A stretch of DNA of 64,000 nucleotides from an uncultured Acidobacteriota bacterium (GCA_902826455.1 CADEEV010000001.1:424983-488982), one strand, 5' to 3'. Positions 39,704 to 48,173 are shown, numbered from the stretch's first letter. The notes: generated from the sequence alone by a model not told the origin. A program made the numbers and translations.

Positions 39704-42087
39704 CAGCGCGCGACCCCCATCCCCGCGAGCACCTTCGCGATCTCGCGGCGCACCGCCGGCACGTCGTCCGTCGCCTGGGCGGCCTGCAGCGCGGCGCGCG
39801 CCGTGCCGAGCACGCCGAGCGCGGTCGCCGCGGCCTTGCGCACGGGCGGCTGAGGGTCCCCGAGAAGGCGCTCGAGGCGGCCCACCACGACGCCCTGGCC
39901 GCGGCCCAGCACGCCCAGGCTCTTGATCGCCGCGGTGCGCGTGCCCGGCGCGCGGCCGGAGCCCGTCATCTCGATCAGCACCGGCAGCGCTCGCGTGTCG
40001 CCGAGATGGCCGAGACCCTCGAGGGCGGCGATGCGCACCTTGTCGGCGTGGGACTCGCGCTGGAGGCCCTGCTGCAACGCCTCCCAGGCGCCCTCGCCGC
40101 GCAGCGCGCCGAGGGACTCGAGGGCCGCGGCCTGCGCGAGCTCGCTCGCGTCGCTCGAGAGCACGGCGCGCAGCAGCGGCGCGACCTCGTTCGCGGGGGC
40201 CGTGGCCATGGCCTTGAAGACAGCCTCGCGGACGCGGGGATCGGCGTCGGCGGCCCCGGCGCGCAGGCCCGCGACCACGGGCGCGCCGCCGCGCCGGCCC
40301 AGGGCGCTGGCCGCCTCGGCGCGCACGGCCCAGAACGGGTCGGACGTGAGGGCCGTCGCGAGTCCTCGGAGCACCTCGTCGCCGGGAACCGGCGCGAGAT
40401 CGCGTGCGGCCCGGATCCGCGCCACGACGCTCGGCCCCGAGCCTAAGTCGAACAACCGCTCGGCCGTGGGTTTGTCGTCGCCGAGCAGCAGCAGGTGCAC
40501 GCCCTGGGGATCGACGATCACGCTGCGCGGTGCGGCCGCGGCCGGCAGCGAGAACTCCTGCTCGCTGCGCTCCAGGAAGACGCGCTCGGTGCGCCAGCCG
40601 TCGCGGGAGTCGACCGCCACGTCGAGGGCGAGCTGGTACGGCACGCCGGCCCCCTGCGAGAGGCGCAGCACGACGCCGGAACCGCCCGCGTCGAAGCTCC
40701 AGTGCGCCCGCAGCTCGGGCGTGCGCGGCCGCGCCACCCACTGCTCGAAGAACCAGCCCAGCGAGCGGCCCGCGGCCTGCTCCATGGCCGCCTGGAAGTC
40801 GGCGGTGGTCGCGCTGCGGAACGCGAAGCGGCCCAGGTAGGACCGGATGCCCGCGCGGAACGCCTCGTCGCCGATGGTGTGGCGCAAGGCGCCGAGCACG
40901 AGGGCGCCGCGGTCGTAGGTGCGGGCGTCGAGCAGCTCGTTGGGATCGTCGGTGGCGCCGAAGACCATCGGCCGCGCCCGCTCGTCGTCGTCGAGCTTGA
41001 AGTACTTGTCGGAGTGCTTGAGCCGCTCGCAGGCCCCCTCGTCGGCTCCGAGGTTCTTCTCGCGCCACAGCGTCGAGTAGTAGGTCGCGAAGCTCTCCGA
41101 GAGCCAGACGTCGGCCCACGTCGCCTGGGTCACCGTGTCGCCCCACCACTGGTGCGCGATCTCGTGGGCGATCGTGCCGGTGTTCGGGTCGTCGAGGCGG
41201 GCGCGGGGGCTGCGCAGGTAGTGGTCGCCGTAGGTGATCGAGGTGGCGTTTTCCATGCCCCCGAACAGGAAGTCGGCGACGACCGCCTGTCCCAGCCGCG
41301 GGAACGGGTAGGCAAGGCCCGTCTCGTCGGCCATCATCGCGAGGATGCCGGGCGTCGTCGCGAAGAGCTGGCGCGCGTCTTCCGCACGGCCGCGGTACAC
41401 GAGGTAGTCGAGGGCCGGCCCGCCGGGCGTCGCCGGTCCGCGCACCGCCTCGTACTCGCCCGCAACGAACGAAAGGAGATACGGCGAGATCTCCTGGTCG
41501 AGCCGCCAGTGCCACGTCTTGAGCGGCCCGTCGCCGCGAGTCTCGAGCAGCGCGCCGGTGCCGGTCGCTTCCCAGGCCTTCGGCACGGACAGCACGAGCT
41601 CGAAGGTGGCCTTGTCGGCGAGGTCGTCGTGGCAGGGGAACCAGTAGCGCGCGTCCTCGGGCCAGCTGTTCGACCAGACCTGCCGCGGCAGCTTCGGCCG
41701 CTCGCGGCTCGGCGCGCCGGCGTACACGCCGCGCCCCGGAACGCCGTTGTACTCGATCGCGACCGTCAGCTCCCGGCCGGCGGGCTGGGGCGGGTCGAGG
41801 GTGACGCGCAGGGTCCGCGGCGACTTCTCGAAGCGCAGCGCCCGGCCGTCGTCGCTGGTCACGCGGGTCACGTCGAAGCCCACGGCGTCGAGCTCGAAGG
41901 CGTCGGCGGCCTTCCGCAGGCGCAGGCGCTCGACGGCGCGACCCGAGTAGCGCGACGTGTCGGCAAAGCGCAGCTCGAGCCGGACGTGCTGCGTGTCGAC
42001 GACGCCGGTCTCGGCCGCGGCCGGAAGGGCCAGCAGCGCGACCAGGCAAGGCCCGAGCCCCCGTACCATGAAGGCCGATCCTGACAT
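39703..42087 (-). CDS. M1-family zinc aminopeptidase with C-terminal HEAT repeats
   Basis: A 794-residue secreted or periplasmic metallopeptidase with an N-terminal signal (FMVRGLGPCLVALLALPAAAE). The M1 site is HEIAHQWWGD (308-312) with the downstream glutamate Glu331 (WLSESFATYY). The exopeptidase motif is GGMEN (276-280), a variant of GAMEN. The last 250 residues are HEAT repeats (SALGRRGGAPVVAGLRAG, KSLGVLGRGQG). The start may be the ATG at 42087 or the ATG at 42069, which has AGGA at 9-nt spacing. Likely degrades peptides in the envelope. Overlaps the XdhC gene by one base. Confidence 0.93.
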   Translation of the reverse strand: MSGSAFMVRGLGPCLVALLALPAAAETGVVDTQHVRLELRFADTSRYSGRAVERLRLRKAADAFELDAVGFDVTRVTSDDGRALRFEKSPRTLRVTLDPPQPAGRELTVAIEYNGVPGRGVYAGAPSRERPKLPRQVWSNSWPEDARYWFPCHDDLADKATFELVLSVPKAWEATGTGALLETRGDGPLKTWHWRLDQEISPYLLSFVAGEYEAVRGPATPGGPALDYLVYRGRAEDARQLFATTPGILAMMADETGLAYPFPRLGQAVVADFLFGGMENATSITYGDHYLRSPRARLDDPNTGTIAHEIAHQWWGDTVTQATWADVWLSESFATYYSTLWREKNLGADEGACERLKHSDKYFKLDDDERARPMVFGATDDPNELLDARTYDRGALVLGALRHTIGDEAFRAGIRSYLGRFAFRSATTADFQAAMEQAAGRSLGWFFEQWVARPRTPELRAHWSFDAGGSGVVLRLSQGAGVPYQLALDVAVDSRDGWRTERVFLERSEQEFSLPAAAAPRSVIVDPQGVHLLLLGDDKPTAERLFDLGSGPSVVARIRAARDLAPVPGDEVLRGLATALTSDPFWAVRAEAASALGRRGGAPVVAGLRAGAADADPRVREAVFKAMATAPANEVAPLLRAVLSSDASELAQAAALESLGALRGEGAWEALQQGLQRESHADKVRIAALEGLGHLGDTRALPVLIEMTGSGRAPGTRTAAIKSLGVLGRGQGVVVGRLERLLGDPQPPVRKAAATALGVLGTARAALQAAQATDDVPAVRREIAKVLAGMGVAR

Positions 42088-42092
42088 AGAGT
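42087..42092 (+). promoter_or_regulatory. -10 box of the NTF2-like gene (TAGAGT)
   Basis: TAGAGT on plus gives a start near 42099 and a leader of about 19 nt, which contains a GAAAGGA Shine-Dalgarno 6 nt before the ATG. Confidence 0.4.
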
Positions 42093-42117
42093 CGGGCCCG
42101 GGGCGAAAGGACTATCC

Positions 42118-42561
42118 ATGCTTCTGCACGCAGGCGTTGCTCTCTCGGCTCTTCTCGTCGCCGCCGTCGCGGCAGCCACGAACCCTGGCGACGCCGAGGC
42201 CGTCAAGGCCGCGGTCCAGTCGGCCTACGTCGAGGGCGTCCACGCCCATCCCGACTCGGCCGCCATGCGCCGCGGCTTCCATCCCGACTTCCGCATGCTG
42301 GTCCTGAAGGACGGCACGCTCTCCGCCGTGACGCTCGAGGAATGGATCGCGCGCATGGAGAAGAGCCGCGCCGCGAATCCCGGCGCGCCGCTCCCGAAGA
42401 TCGAAGCGACCTTCACGAACGTCGACGTCACCGGCAACGCCGCCACCGTGCGGCTCGAGCTCAAGCGCGACGGCAAGCACGTGTTCACGGACTACCTGTC
42501 CCTCTACCGGTTCGCGGACGGCTGGAAGATCGTGAGCAAGACGTTCCAGGCCCACGGCTGA
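42118..42561 (+). CDS. Exported NTF2-like protein (putative lumazine-binding type)
   Basis: A 147-residue protein with a signal peptide (LLHAGVALSALLVAAVAAAT) and a single NTF2/SnoaL-like alpha-beta barrel: AVKAAVQSAYVEGVHAHPDSAAMRRGFHPDFRMLVLKDG, then ATFTNVDVTGNAATVRLELKRDGKHVFTDYLSLYRFADGWKIVSKTF. The pattern fits the putative lumazine-binding family, whose members are mostly of unknown function. It has a clear Shine-Dalgarno (GAAAGGA). The mtnB gene begins 18 bp downstream with its own -10 box. Confidence 0.8.
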   Translation: MLLHAGVALSALLVAAVAAATNPGDAEAVKAAVQSAYVEGVHAHPDSAAMRRGFHPDFRMLVLKDGTLSAVTLEEWIARMEKSRAANPGAPLPKIEATFTNVDVTGNAATVRLELKRDGKHVFTDYLSLYRFADGWKIVSKTFQAHG

Positions 42562-42567
42562 GGCCGG

Positions 42568-42573
42568 TACAAT
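42568..42573 (+). promoter_or_regulatory. -10 box of mtnB-mtnD-mtnC (TACAAT)
   Basis: TACAAT lies 6 nt before the mtnB GTG at 42580 in the 18-bp gap after the NTF2-like gene. The predicted start site coincides with the start codon, so the operon mRNA should be leaderless. Confidence 0.55.
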
Positions 42574-42579
42574 CAGCAG

Positions 42580-43185
42580 GTGCCGTCCTTCGAGGAGATC
42601 GCGACCGGCGTCTGCCAGCTCGCCCGCGGCTGCCATAGCCACGGCTGGGTGCCGGCCACGAGCGGCAACTTCAGCGCCGTCGTGTCCCGCGAGCCTCGGC
42701 GGCTCGCGATCACGCCCAGCGGCGCCGACAAGGGCGCCCTCGAGCCGAAGCAGATCCTCGAGATCGACGGCGACGGGCGCGTGGTGCGGGGCACGGACCG
42801 GCCGTCGGCCGAGACCGCGATCCACCTCGCGATCGTCCGGGCACGGGCGGCCGGAGCCGTGGCCCACACGCACTCGTTGAACGCCGTGCTGCTCTCGGAC
42901 GCCTTCGCGGCCGAGGGCGCCGTGACGCTCGAAGGCTTCGAGATGCTGAAGGCGCTCGACGGCGTCACGAGCCACGAGCACACGGAGCGCGTGCCGATCC
43001 TCGAGAACACCCAGGACTGGGAGAAGGCCGCGCCCGACGTGGAGAGGATGCTGCGGGCGAACCCGAAGGCCCACGCGTTCTTGATCCGCGGCCACGGGAT
43101 GTACACGTGGGGGCGCGACGCGCGCGAGGCGTTGCGGCACGTCGAGGCCCTCGAATACCTGCTGGAAGCGGTGGGGAGGTCGTAA
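42580..43185 (+). CDS. mtnB: Methylthioribulose-1-phosphate dehydratase
   Basis: Zinc-dependent class II aldolase-fold enzyme dehydrating 5-methylthioribulose-1-phosphate in methionine salvage. The 201-residue protein has the substrate loop ATSGNFSAVV, the zinc histidines in AVAHTHSLNAVLLSD and LIRGHGMYTWG, and the family stretch ERVPILENTQDWEKAAPDV that separates MtnB from fuculose aldolases. The GTG start coincides with the predicted transcription start. Its stop shares a base with the mtnD ATG (TAATG). Confidence 0.95.
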   Translation: MPSFEEIATGVCQLARGCHSHGWVPATSGNFSAVVSREPRRLAITPSGADKGALEPKQILEIDGDGRVVRGTDRPSAETAIHLAIVRARAAGAVAHTHSLNAVLLSDAFAAEGAVTLEGFEMLKALDGVTSHEHTERVPILENTQDWEKAAPDVERMLRANPKAHAFLIRGHGMYTWGRDAREALRHVEALEYLLEAVGRS

Positions 43186-43748
43186 TGGCGGTGGTGAGGA
43201 TTCCCGAGACGGGCGAGGTGTTCCGCGGCGAGGCCGCCGTGCGCGGCGCCCTCGCCGCCATCGACATCGAGTACGAGCGCTGGGAGGCGTCGCGCCCCGT
43301 GGCCGACGGCGCGCCCCCGGCCGAGATCCTCGAGGCCTACTCCGAAGAGATCGACAAGCTCAAGAAGCGCGGCGGGTACGTGACGGCCGACGTCATCGAC
43401 GTCACGAAGGCGACGCCCAACCTCGACGTGATGCTCGCGAAGTTCTCGCGCGAGCACTGGCACGACGAGGACGAGGTGCGCTTCATCGTGAAGGGCCGCG
43501 GGATCTTCCACATCCATCCCCGGGGCGGCACGGTCCACGCGATCGAGGTGGAGGCCGGCGACCTGATCCGCGTGCCGCGCGGGACGTGGCACTGGTTCGA
43601 CCTGTGCGAGAGCCGCGAGATCCGCGCGATCCGGCTGTTCCAGGACGTCGCGGGCTGGACGCCGAACTACACGGACAGCGCCGTCGACAAGGGCTTCCAG
43701 CCCGTGTGCCTCGGGCCCACGCAGATCCCGGGCCGGGCGGCGTCCTGA
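43185..43748 (+). CDS. mtnD: Acireductone dioxygenase
   Basis: Metal-dependent cupin that cleaves acireductone to the methionine precursor KMTB (Fe form) or to off-pathway products (Ni form). The 187-residue protein has the ligands in EHWHDEDEVRFIVKG (His, His, Glu) and the fourth histidine in VPRGTWHWFDL, with IDIEYERWEAS near the N-terminus typical of the family. It overlaps mtnB by one base, and its stop overlaps the probable mtnC start. Confidence 0.96.
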   Translation: MAVVRIPETGEVFRGEAAVRGALAAIDIEYERWEASRPVADGAPPAEILEAYSEEIDKLKKRGGYVTADVIDVTKATPNLDVMLAKFSREHWHDEDEVRFIVKGRGIFHIHPRGGTVHAIEVEAGDLIRVPRGTWHWFDLCESREIRAIRLFQDVAGWTPNYTDSAVDKGFQPVCLGPTQIPGRAAS

Positions 43749-44437
43749 CGGCTTCCCCGAAGGTCGTGCTCCTCGACATCGAGGGCACGACTACCCCGAT
43801 CGACTTCGTCACCCAGGTGCTGTTCCCGTTCGCCCGCGCGCGCATGGCCGCGTTCCTCTCGGCGCAGTGGGACGACCGCGGCGTTCGCGAGGACGTGGCG
43901 CAGATCCGGGCTGAGTCCGGCGGCGTGCCCGACGCGCCGGGAAGTGTCGCGCGCCACGCGCTGGCCCTCATGGACGAGGATCGCAAGTCGACGGGCCTCA
44001 AGGCGCTCCAGGGTCGGATCTGGGCGGACGGCTATCGCGATGGAAAGCTTCAGGGTGTGGTCTACGACGACGTCCCTCGGGCGTTCGTGCGCTGGAGGAC
44101 GAGCGGCGTCCGGATCGCGATCTTCTCCTCCGGCAGCGTCCTCGCCCAGAGGCTCATCTTCGGCCACTCCACGGCGGGAGACCTCGGCCGCGACATCGAC
44201 GGCTACTTCGACACGACGACCGGCCCCAAGCGCGAGGCCGGGAGCTACCGGAGCATCGCGGCGGCGCTGAACGTGGCGCCCGCCGACGTGCTCTTCTACT
44301 CCGACGTCGTGGCCGAGCTCGACGCGGCGCGAGCCGCGGGAATGCAGACCGCCCTCAGCGTGCGCGACGGGAAGGCGCCGAGCGGCACCGGCGGCCATCG
44401 CGTGATCCACGACTTCGACGGAGAATGCGCCGCGTGA
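43745..44437 (+). CDS. mtnC: Enolase-phosphatase E1
   Basis: HAD-superfamily bifunctional enzyme turning 2,3-diketo-5-methylthiopentyl-1-phosphate into acireductone, the step between MtnB and MtnD. The nucleophile motif is VVLLDIEGTTTPIDFV, followed by IFSSGSVLAQRLIFGHS and FYSDVVAELDAARAAG. The 230-residue length matches if translation begins at CTG 43745, which overlaps the mtnD stop as CTGA. The nearest conventional alternative is GTG 43706, 13 codons upstream inside mtnD. Start therefore uncertain; identity is not. Confidence 0.93.
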   Translation: MTASPKVVLLDIEGTTTPIDFVTQVLFPFARARMAAFLSAQWDDRGVREDVAQIRAESGGVPDAPGSVARHALALMDEDRKSTGLKALQGRIWADGYRDGKLQGVVYDDVPRAFVRWRTSGVRIAIFSSGSVLAQRLIFGHSTAGDLGRDIDGYFDTTTGPKREAGSYRSIAAALNVAPADVLFYSDVVAELDAARAAGMQTALSVRDGKAPSGTGGHRVIHDFDGECAA

Positions 44438-45732
44438 TGCGGCGGCTCGCACTCCTCGTGGCCGTCCTCTCCGTCGCGGCCTGCGCGAGGCCCGCGCGGA
44501 TCGACCGCGTGATCCTGCTCGGCTTCGACGGCGCGGCGCCCAACCTGATCGAGCCCCTCGTGGCCGAGGGCAAGCTGCCGGCCCTGCGCCGGGTCATGCA
44601 GACCGGCGCCTACGGCCGGCTGGGCTCCTTCGAGCCCAACAAGAGCGGCATCCTGTGGACGTCCATCGGCACCGGCAAGTCGATGTTGAAGCACGGCATC
44701 GTCGACTGGACCTACGTGAACCAGCAGGGCCTCACGGTTCCGTACGAAGACCGCGGCCGGCGCGTGAAGACGTACTGGGAGATCCTCTCGGAGCGGGCCA
44801 TCACGACGGGCACCATCAACTGGTGGGTGTCCTATCCGCCCGTGCCGTTGCCGAACGGCTTCATCGTGAGCAACGCGTTCAAGCGCTCCCGGCCCGACTC
44901 GGTCCACCCGGCGTCGATCTACCCGGCGATCGACGCGCTGCGCATCGCGCCGTCGGCCTTCGACGAGGAGCGGCGGCGCCAGGGCTTCCCGGTGTGGCGC
45001 GAGGAGGACGCGACCGTGCCGCTCCACGGCGCGCGCCAGATCCTGAAGTCGTACCCGGTCTACTTCACCGACGACATGACCCTCGACCGCGTGAGCGACG
45101 CGCTGTACGCCTCGAACCCGGTCACGGTGTTCTCGACCTACTTCCGCCTGGTCGACGTCACGAGCCACTTCGCGACGCACTTCCTGGATCGCGGTCTCTA
45201 CGACGCGACGGTGGCGAAGGAACAGGCCGGAACCCTGGAGCCCGGGGACGTGACGGCGCTCGACCGCGACTTCGCACGCGTCACCGAGCCCGCCTACGCG
45301 TTCATGGACCGCACGATCGCGAAGTACCTCGACCGGCTCGACGGCCGGACCCTGCTCGTCATCTGCTCCGACCACGGCTTCCAGTACTTCGGCGGCCGCT
45401 ACAACCACGCGAACCCCGAGATGCCGCCGCCCGACGGCGTCGTGCTGCTCGCGGGCCCGGGGATCCGGGCCGGGGCGCGGATCGAGGGGGCGACGCTCTA
45501 CGACATCGCGCCCACGATCCTCGACGCCATGGGCCTGGCGGTGGCGGAGGACATGGACGGGCGGCCGCTACGCGCGGCGTTCGACGCGCGCTACCTCGAG
45601 CGGCATCCCCTGAAGCGGATCGCGACCTACGAAGGCACGGCTCGCGCCACGTCCGGCGCGGCGCCGAGCCACCCCGAGGTCGACGAGAAGGTGCTCGAGG
45701 ATCTGAAGACCCTCGGCTACATCGGGAACTAG
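44437..45732 (+). CDS. Alkaline phosphatase-superfamily lipoprotein (phosphodiesterase-like)
   Basis: A 431-residue lipoprotein with a signal peptide ending in a lipobox (LVAVLSVAAC). The mature enzyme has the alkaline phosphatase superfamily layout: VILLGFDGAAPNLIEPL with a metal aspartate, NKSGILWTSIGTGKS with the Ser/Thr nucleophile region, and VICSDHGFQYFGG with the DH metal ligands. It belongs to the type I phosphodiesterase/nucleotide pyrophosphatase group; the substrate is unknown. The ATG at 44437 shares a base with the mtnC stop (TGATG); an ATG four codons earlier is possible. Its stop overlaps the convergent TPR gene as CTAG. Confidence 0.85.
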   Translation: MRRLALLVAVLSVAACARPARIDRVILLGFDGAAPNLIEPLVAEGKLPALRRVMQTGAYGRLGSFEPNKSGILWTSIGTGKSMLKHGIVDWTYVNQQGLTVPYEDRGRRVKTYWEILSERAITTGTINWWVSYPPVPLPNGFIVSNAFKRSRPDSVHPASIYPAIDALRIAPSAFDEERRRQGFPVWREEDATVPLHGARQILKSYPVYFTDDMTLDRVSDALYASNPVTVFSTYFRLVDVTSHFATHFLDRGLYDATVAKEQAGTLEPGDVTALDRDFARVTEPAYAFMDRTIAKYLDRLDGRTLLVICSDHGFQYFGGRYNHANPEMPPPDGVVLLAGPGIRAGARIEGATLYDIAPTILDAMGLAVAEDMDGRPLRAAFDARYLERHPLKRIATYEGTARATSGAAPSHPEVDEKVLEDLKTLGYIGN

Positions 45733-46082
45733 CTGGTCCGGCGGCCCCAGGCCGGCTGGAACGTCGGGTCCAGCGAGTAGGCCTTCGCGAACTCCTCCGC
45801 GGCGCGCTGCTTGTCGGGCGTGAGGCGCTTCGTGGGCTCGGCGATCTTGTAGAGCGTGTAGCCCAGGTAGAAGTGGGCCGCGGCGCTCTGCGGATCCGCG
45901 TCGACGGCCTTCTGGAACTCGGCCTCGGCCTGGCGGAAGCGCCGCTTGCGGAAGAGCTCGAGGCCCGTCGCGATCGACGGGGTGGCCGGGATGGGCGCCG
46001 AGGTGACGGCCGGCTCGGGCTGGGCGGGAACGTCCTGGACGGGTGCGGCGAGGAGCGTGAGAAGAAGCAGCGGGAGGGTCAT
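45729..46082 (-). CDS. Small exported TPR-repeat protein
   Basis: A 117-residue protein with a signal peptide (LPLLLLTLLAAPVQDV), a Pro/Ala-rich linker, and about two TPR motifs: ATGLELFRKRRFRQAEAEFQKAVDADPQSAAAHFYLGYTLYKI and DKQRAAEEFAKAYSLDPTFQPAW. Probably a periplasmic protein-interaction module; the partner is unknown. AGGAGG sits 5 nt before the ATG, and a strong 8-bp hairpin lies just upstream in the leader. The stop forms a shared CTAG with the convergent phosphoesterase gene. Confidence 0.8.
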   Translation of the reverse strand: MTLPLLLLTLLAAPVQDVPAQPEPAVTSAPIPATPSIATGLELFRKRRFRQAEAEFQKAVDADPQSAAAHFYLGYTLYKIAEPTKRLTPDKQRAAEEFAKAYSLDPTFQPAWGRRTS

Positions 46083-46095
46083 GTGTGCCTCCTAG

Positions 46096-46117
46096 GGCGT
46101 CGGTTCAGTCCGACGCC
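46096..46117 (-). promoter_or_regulatory. 5'-leader hairpin of the TPR gene
   Basis: A perfect 8-bp stem GGCGTCGG/CCGACGCC with a 6-nt loop. It lies only a few nucleotides from the predicted transcript start (TAGACT box at 46127-46132) and 2 bp upstream of the AGGAGG. It could stabilise the mRNA 5' end or gate the ribosome site; no ligand-type structure is visible. Confidence 0.5.
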
Positions 46118-46126
46118 GAGGTTGAG

Positions 46127-46132
46127 AGTCTA
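46127..46132 (-). promoter_or_regulatory. -10 box of the TPR gene (TAGACT)
   Basis: TAGACT on the minus strand; a start near 46120 would put the hairpin at the very 5' end of the transcript. Confidence 0.4.
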
Positions 46133-46155
46133 GCGCAGGCCCCGTGTGCGGCGGA

Positions 46156-48078
46156 TCACCGATCGCCGGCCGGGGTCGATCCGGAGGGACCGGCTTCGAA
46201 CACATGCAAGCCGCCTGCCGCGGCTCCCGCCAGCAGGCGTCCGGAGCTCCGGGGATCCACCGCGATCGCGAAGACGCGGTCGGACACGAGGCCGGTCGTG
46301 GTGAAGCGCGTCCAGTTGTCGCCGGCGTCGGCGCTCGTGAACACGCCGCCGTTCGTGAAGTCCGTGGCGTAGAGCGTGCGGCCGTCGGGAGCGAAGGCCA
46401 GCCCCGCGATGTCCGACAACGGCAGCCCCGAGCCGCGACGCTCCCAGGTGCGGCCCTGGTCGGCCGAGCGCAGCAGGCCGGTCTTGGTGGCGGCGAACAG
46501 GATGCGGTCGTCGGACGGCAGGAACGTCAGGCTGTGGATCGTGCCGGCCTCGAGCCCCTGGGAGACCTGCTGCCAGGACGCGCCAGAGTCGCGGCTCTTG
46601 AAGAAGCCCAGCGACGTGGCGGCGACGGCGAGCCCGGGGGTGCGCGGCGAGGCGGCCACCGCCAGCACCGAGCTCGCGAGCCCCAGGCTCTGGCGCCGCC
46701 AGGTTTCGCCCGCGTCCGCTGAGCGCAGCAGGCCCTGGTCGGTCGCGGCCAGGAACACGCTCTCGGAGACCGCGGCGACGTCGGCGGCACGCGGGTGCAC
46801 GTCGCCGCCGCCCACCACGGTCGGAAGGCGGCGCCACAGGCCGCAGTGCGACTGCGAGAGGAACACGCCGTCGTCGGTGCCCGCGAGGGTCTCGGAGCCG
46901 GCCAGGGTCAAGGCCAGGACCTCGCGGCCCTCCAGTCCCTCCCCGAGCTTGGTCCACGGACCGCCCGTGACGGGCGCCGTGAGCACGCCACTGTGGAAGC
47001 GGTCCCCCGAGACGCCCACCACGAGCCGCGCGGTGCCCGGCTGGAACAGCACCCGCGACACCAGGTGCTCCGAAAAGCCGGCGTTCGCGGACGTGAAGGT
47101 GCGGCCGCCGTCGACGCTGCGCAGGACGCCCGCGCCGTCCGTGCCGATCAGCAGCACGTCGGGCAGCGCCGCGATCGCGTTCACGACCATGTCCTTCGCG
47201 GTCGCGAGGCGCCAGGTGGCCGTGGCGTCCTCGCTCACGAAGAGGCCCTCGGTGGTTCCCGCGTAGATCCTGTCGGCCACGCTCGCGTCCTGGGCGAGGG
47301 CGCGGGTGCGGCGGCTGCTGCCGGGGATGCCGCGCACCTTGGCCCAGCGCGCCGCGGCGTCGGCCGAGCGGTAGATGCCCGAGCAGGCGGTCGCGTAGAC
47401 GATGCTCGGGGAGCGGCGGTCGAGGGTGATCGTGAAGACGTCGGAGTCGTCGATCATCCCCGTGTGGATGAGCTTCCAGGTCTTCCCGCCGTCCAGGGTC
47501 TTCCATGGCAGGTGCCACGTCCCGACGTAGGCGACCTGGGGATTCCTGGGGTCGATCGCCACGGACTCGACGTTGCGGAGCTCGGCGTGGCCGGGCGGCG
47601 AGATGCGCCGCCAGCTGTCGCCGCCGTCGTCGGAGCGGAAGACGCCCGAGATGGCCCCGACGACCAGGACGTCCGGGTTCGACGGGGCGATCGCGAGGGC
47701 CCGCACCGACTCGCCGGCGATGCCCTTCAGGAGCTCGAAGGTGCGGCCGCCGTCGACGCTGCGGGCGACGCCGCCGCCCGTGCCTTCGACCTCCCAGTAG
47801 CCGACGAGCAGGCGGCCCCGCGGGTCGACGCTGATGTTGTCGAGGCTCTGGCCGCGCTTCGGGAACCCGGGAAACGGCCGCTGCCACGACTGGCCGGTGT
47901 CGTCCGAGCGGTAGAGGAATCCGTCCGCGGTTCCGAGGAACAGCGTCCTCGCCTCGCGCGGGTCGGCGGCGAGAGCCCGGACGTCGCCGCCCGTGGGCCC
48001 GTCCGGCGTCCAGGTACCTGCGGCAACAGGGGCGGCGAGGCCGAGCGTCGTCAGCAGGGCAGCGGCGAGCTTGAGCAT
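46156..48078 (-). CDS. Exported BNR/Asp-box repeat beta-propeller protein
   Basis: A 640-residue exported protein: signal peptide (LKLAAALLTTLGLAAPVAAG) then many BNR/Asp-box repeats of the form SxDxGxxW, for example RSDDTGQSWQRP, RSVDGGRTFELL, RSDDGGDSWRRI, RSADAGETWRRQ and RSADQGRTWERR. Such repeats form sialidase- or sortilin-like propellers (WD40/YVTN/BNR-like, Ycf48 relatives). No catalytic residues of a glycosidase are apparent, so binding or scaffolding is more likely. TAGACT (48088-48093) lies 9 nt before the ATG, giving a very short leader. Confidence 0.85.
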   Translation of the reverse strand: MLKLAAALLTTLGLAAPVAAGTWTPDGPTGGDVRALAADPREARTLFLGTADGFLYRSDDTGQSWQRPFPGFPKRGQSLDNISVDPRGRLLVGYWEVEGTGGGVARSVDGGRTFELLKGIAGESVRALAIAPSNPDVLVVGAISGVFRSDDGGDSWRRISPPGHAELRNVESVAIDPRNPQVAYVGTWHLPWKTLDGGKTWKLIHTGMIDDSDVFTITLDRRSPSIVYATACSGIYRSADAAARWAKVRGIPGSSRRTRALAQDASVADRIYAGTTEGLFVSEDATATWRLATAKDMVVNAIAALPDVLLIGTDGAGVLRSVDGGRTFTSANAGFSEHLVSRVLFQPGTARLVVGVSGDRFHSGVLTAPVTGGPWTKLGEGLEGREVLALTLAGSETLAGTDDGVFLSQSHCGLWRRLPTVVGGGDVHPRAADVAAVSESVFLAATDQGLLRSADAGETWRRQSLGLASSVLAVAASPRTPGLAVAATSLGFFKSRDSGASWQQVSQGLEAGTIHSLTFLPSDDRILFAATKTGLLRSADQGRTWERRGSGLPLSDIAGLAFAPDGRTLYATDFTNGGVFTSADAGDNWTRFTTTGLVSDRVFAIAVDPRSSGRLLAGAAAGGLHVFEAGPSGSTPAGDR

Positions 48079-48087
48079 GCGGTGTCC

Positions 48088-48093
48088 AGTCTA
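48088..48093 (-). promoter_or_regulatory. -10 box of the BNR gene (TAGACT)
   Basis: TAGACT on minus, 9 nt before the ATG at 48078. Predicts a leader of 0-3 nt. The divergent FKBP gene has TATGCT at 48118-48123 on the plus strand. Confidence 0.45.
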
Positions 48094-48173
48094 ACTGAGC
48101 GATCCCGGGATCTGGAGTATGCTGTCGCGTTTTGGCCCGTGCCCCCGGCCGTGCCCCTCGCGAAAGGAAATCG

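Noticed and set aside
46156-48078. Tandem DNA repeats in the BNR gene and in the propeller sensor
   Set aside because: Repeats are at protein level (SxDxGxxW, LWIGT); the nucleotide sequence is too diverged to call DNA repeats.
48121-48170. Sigma-54 promoter before the FKBP gene (TGGCCC region)
   Set aside because: A GG element is present but no GC doublet at the right distance; TATGCT at 48118 is a better sigma-70-type candidate.
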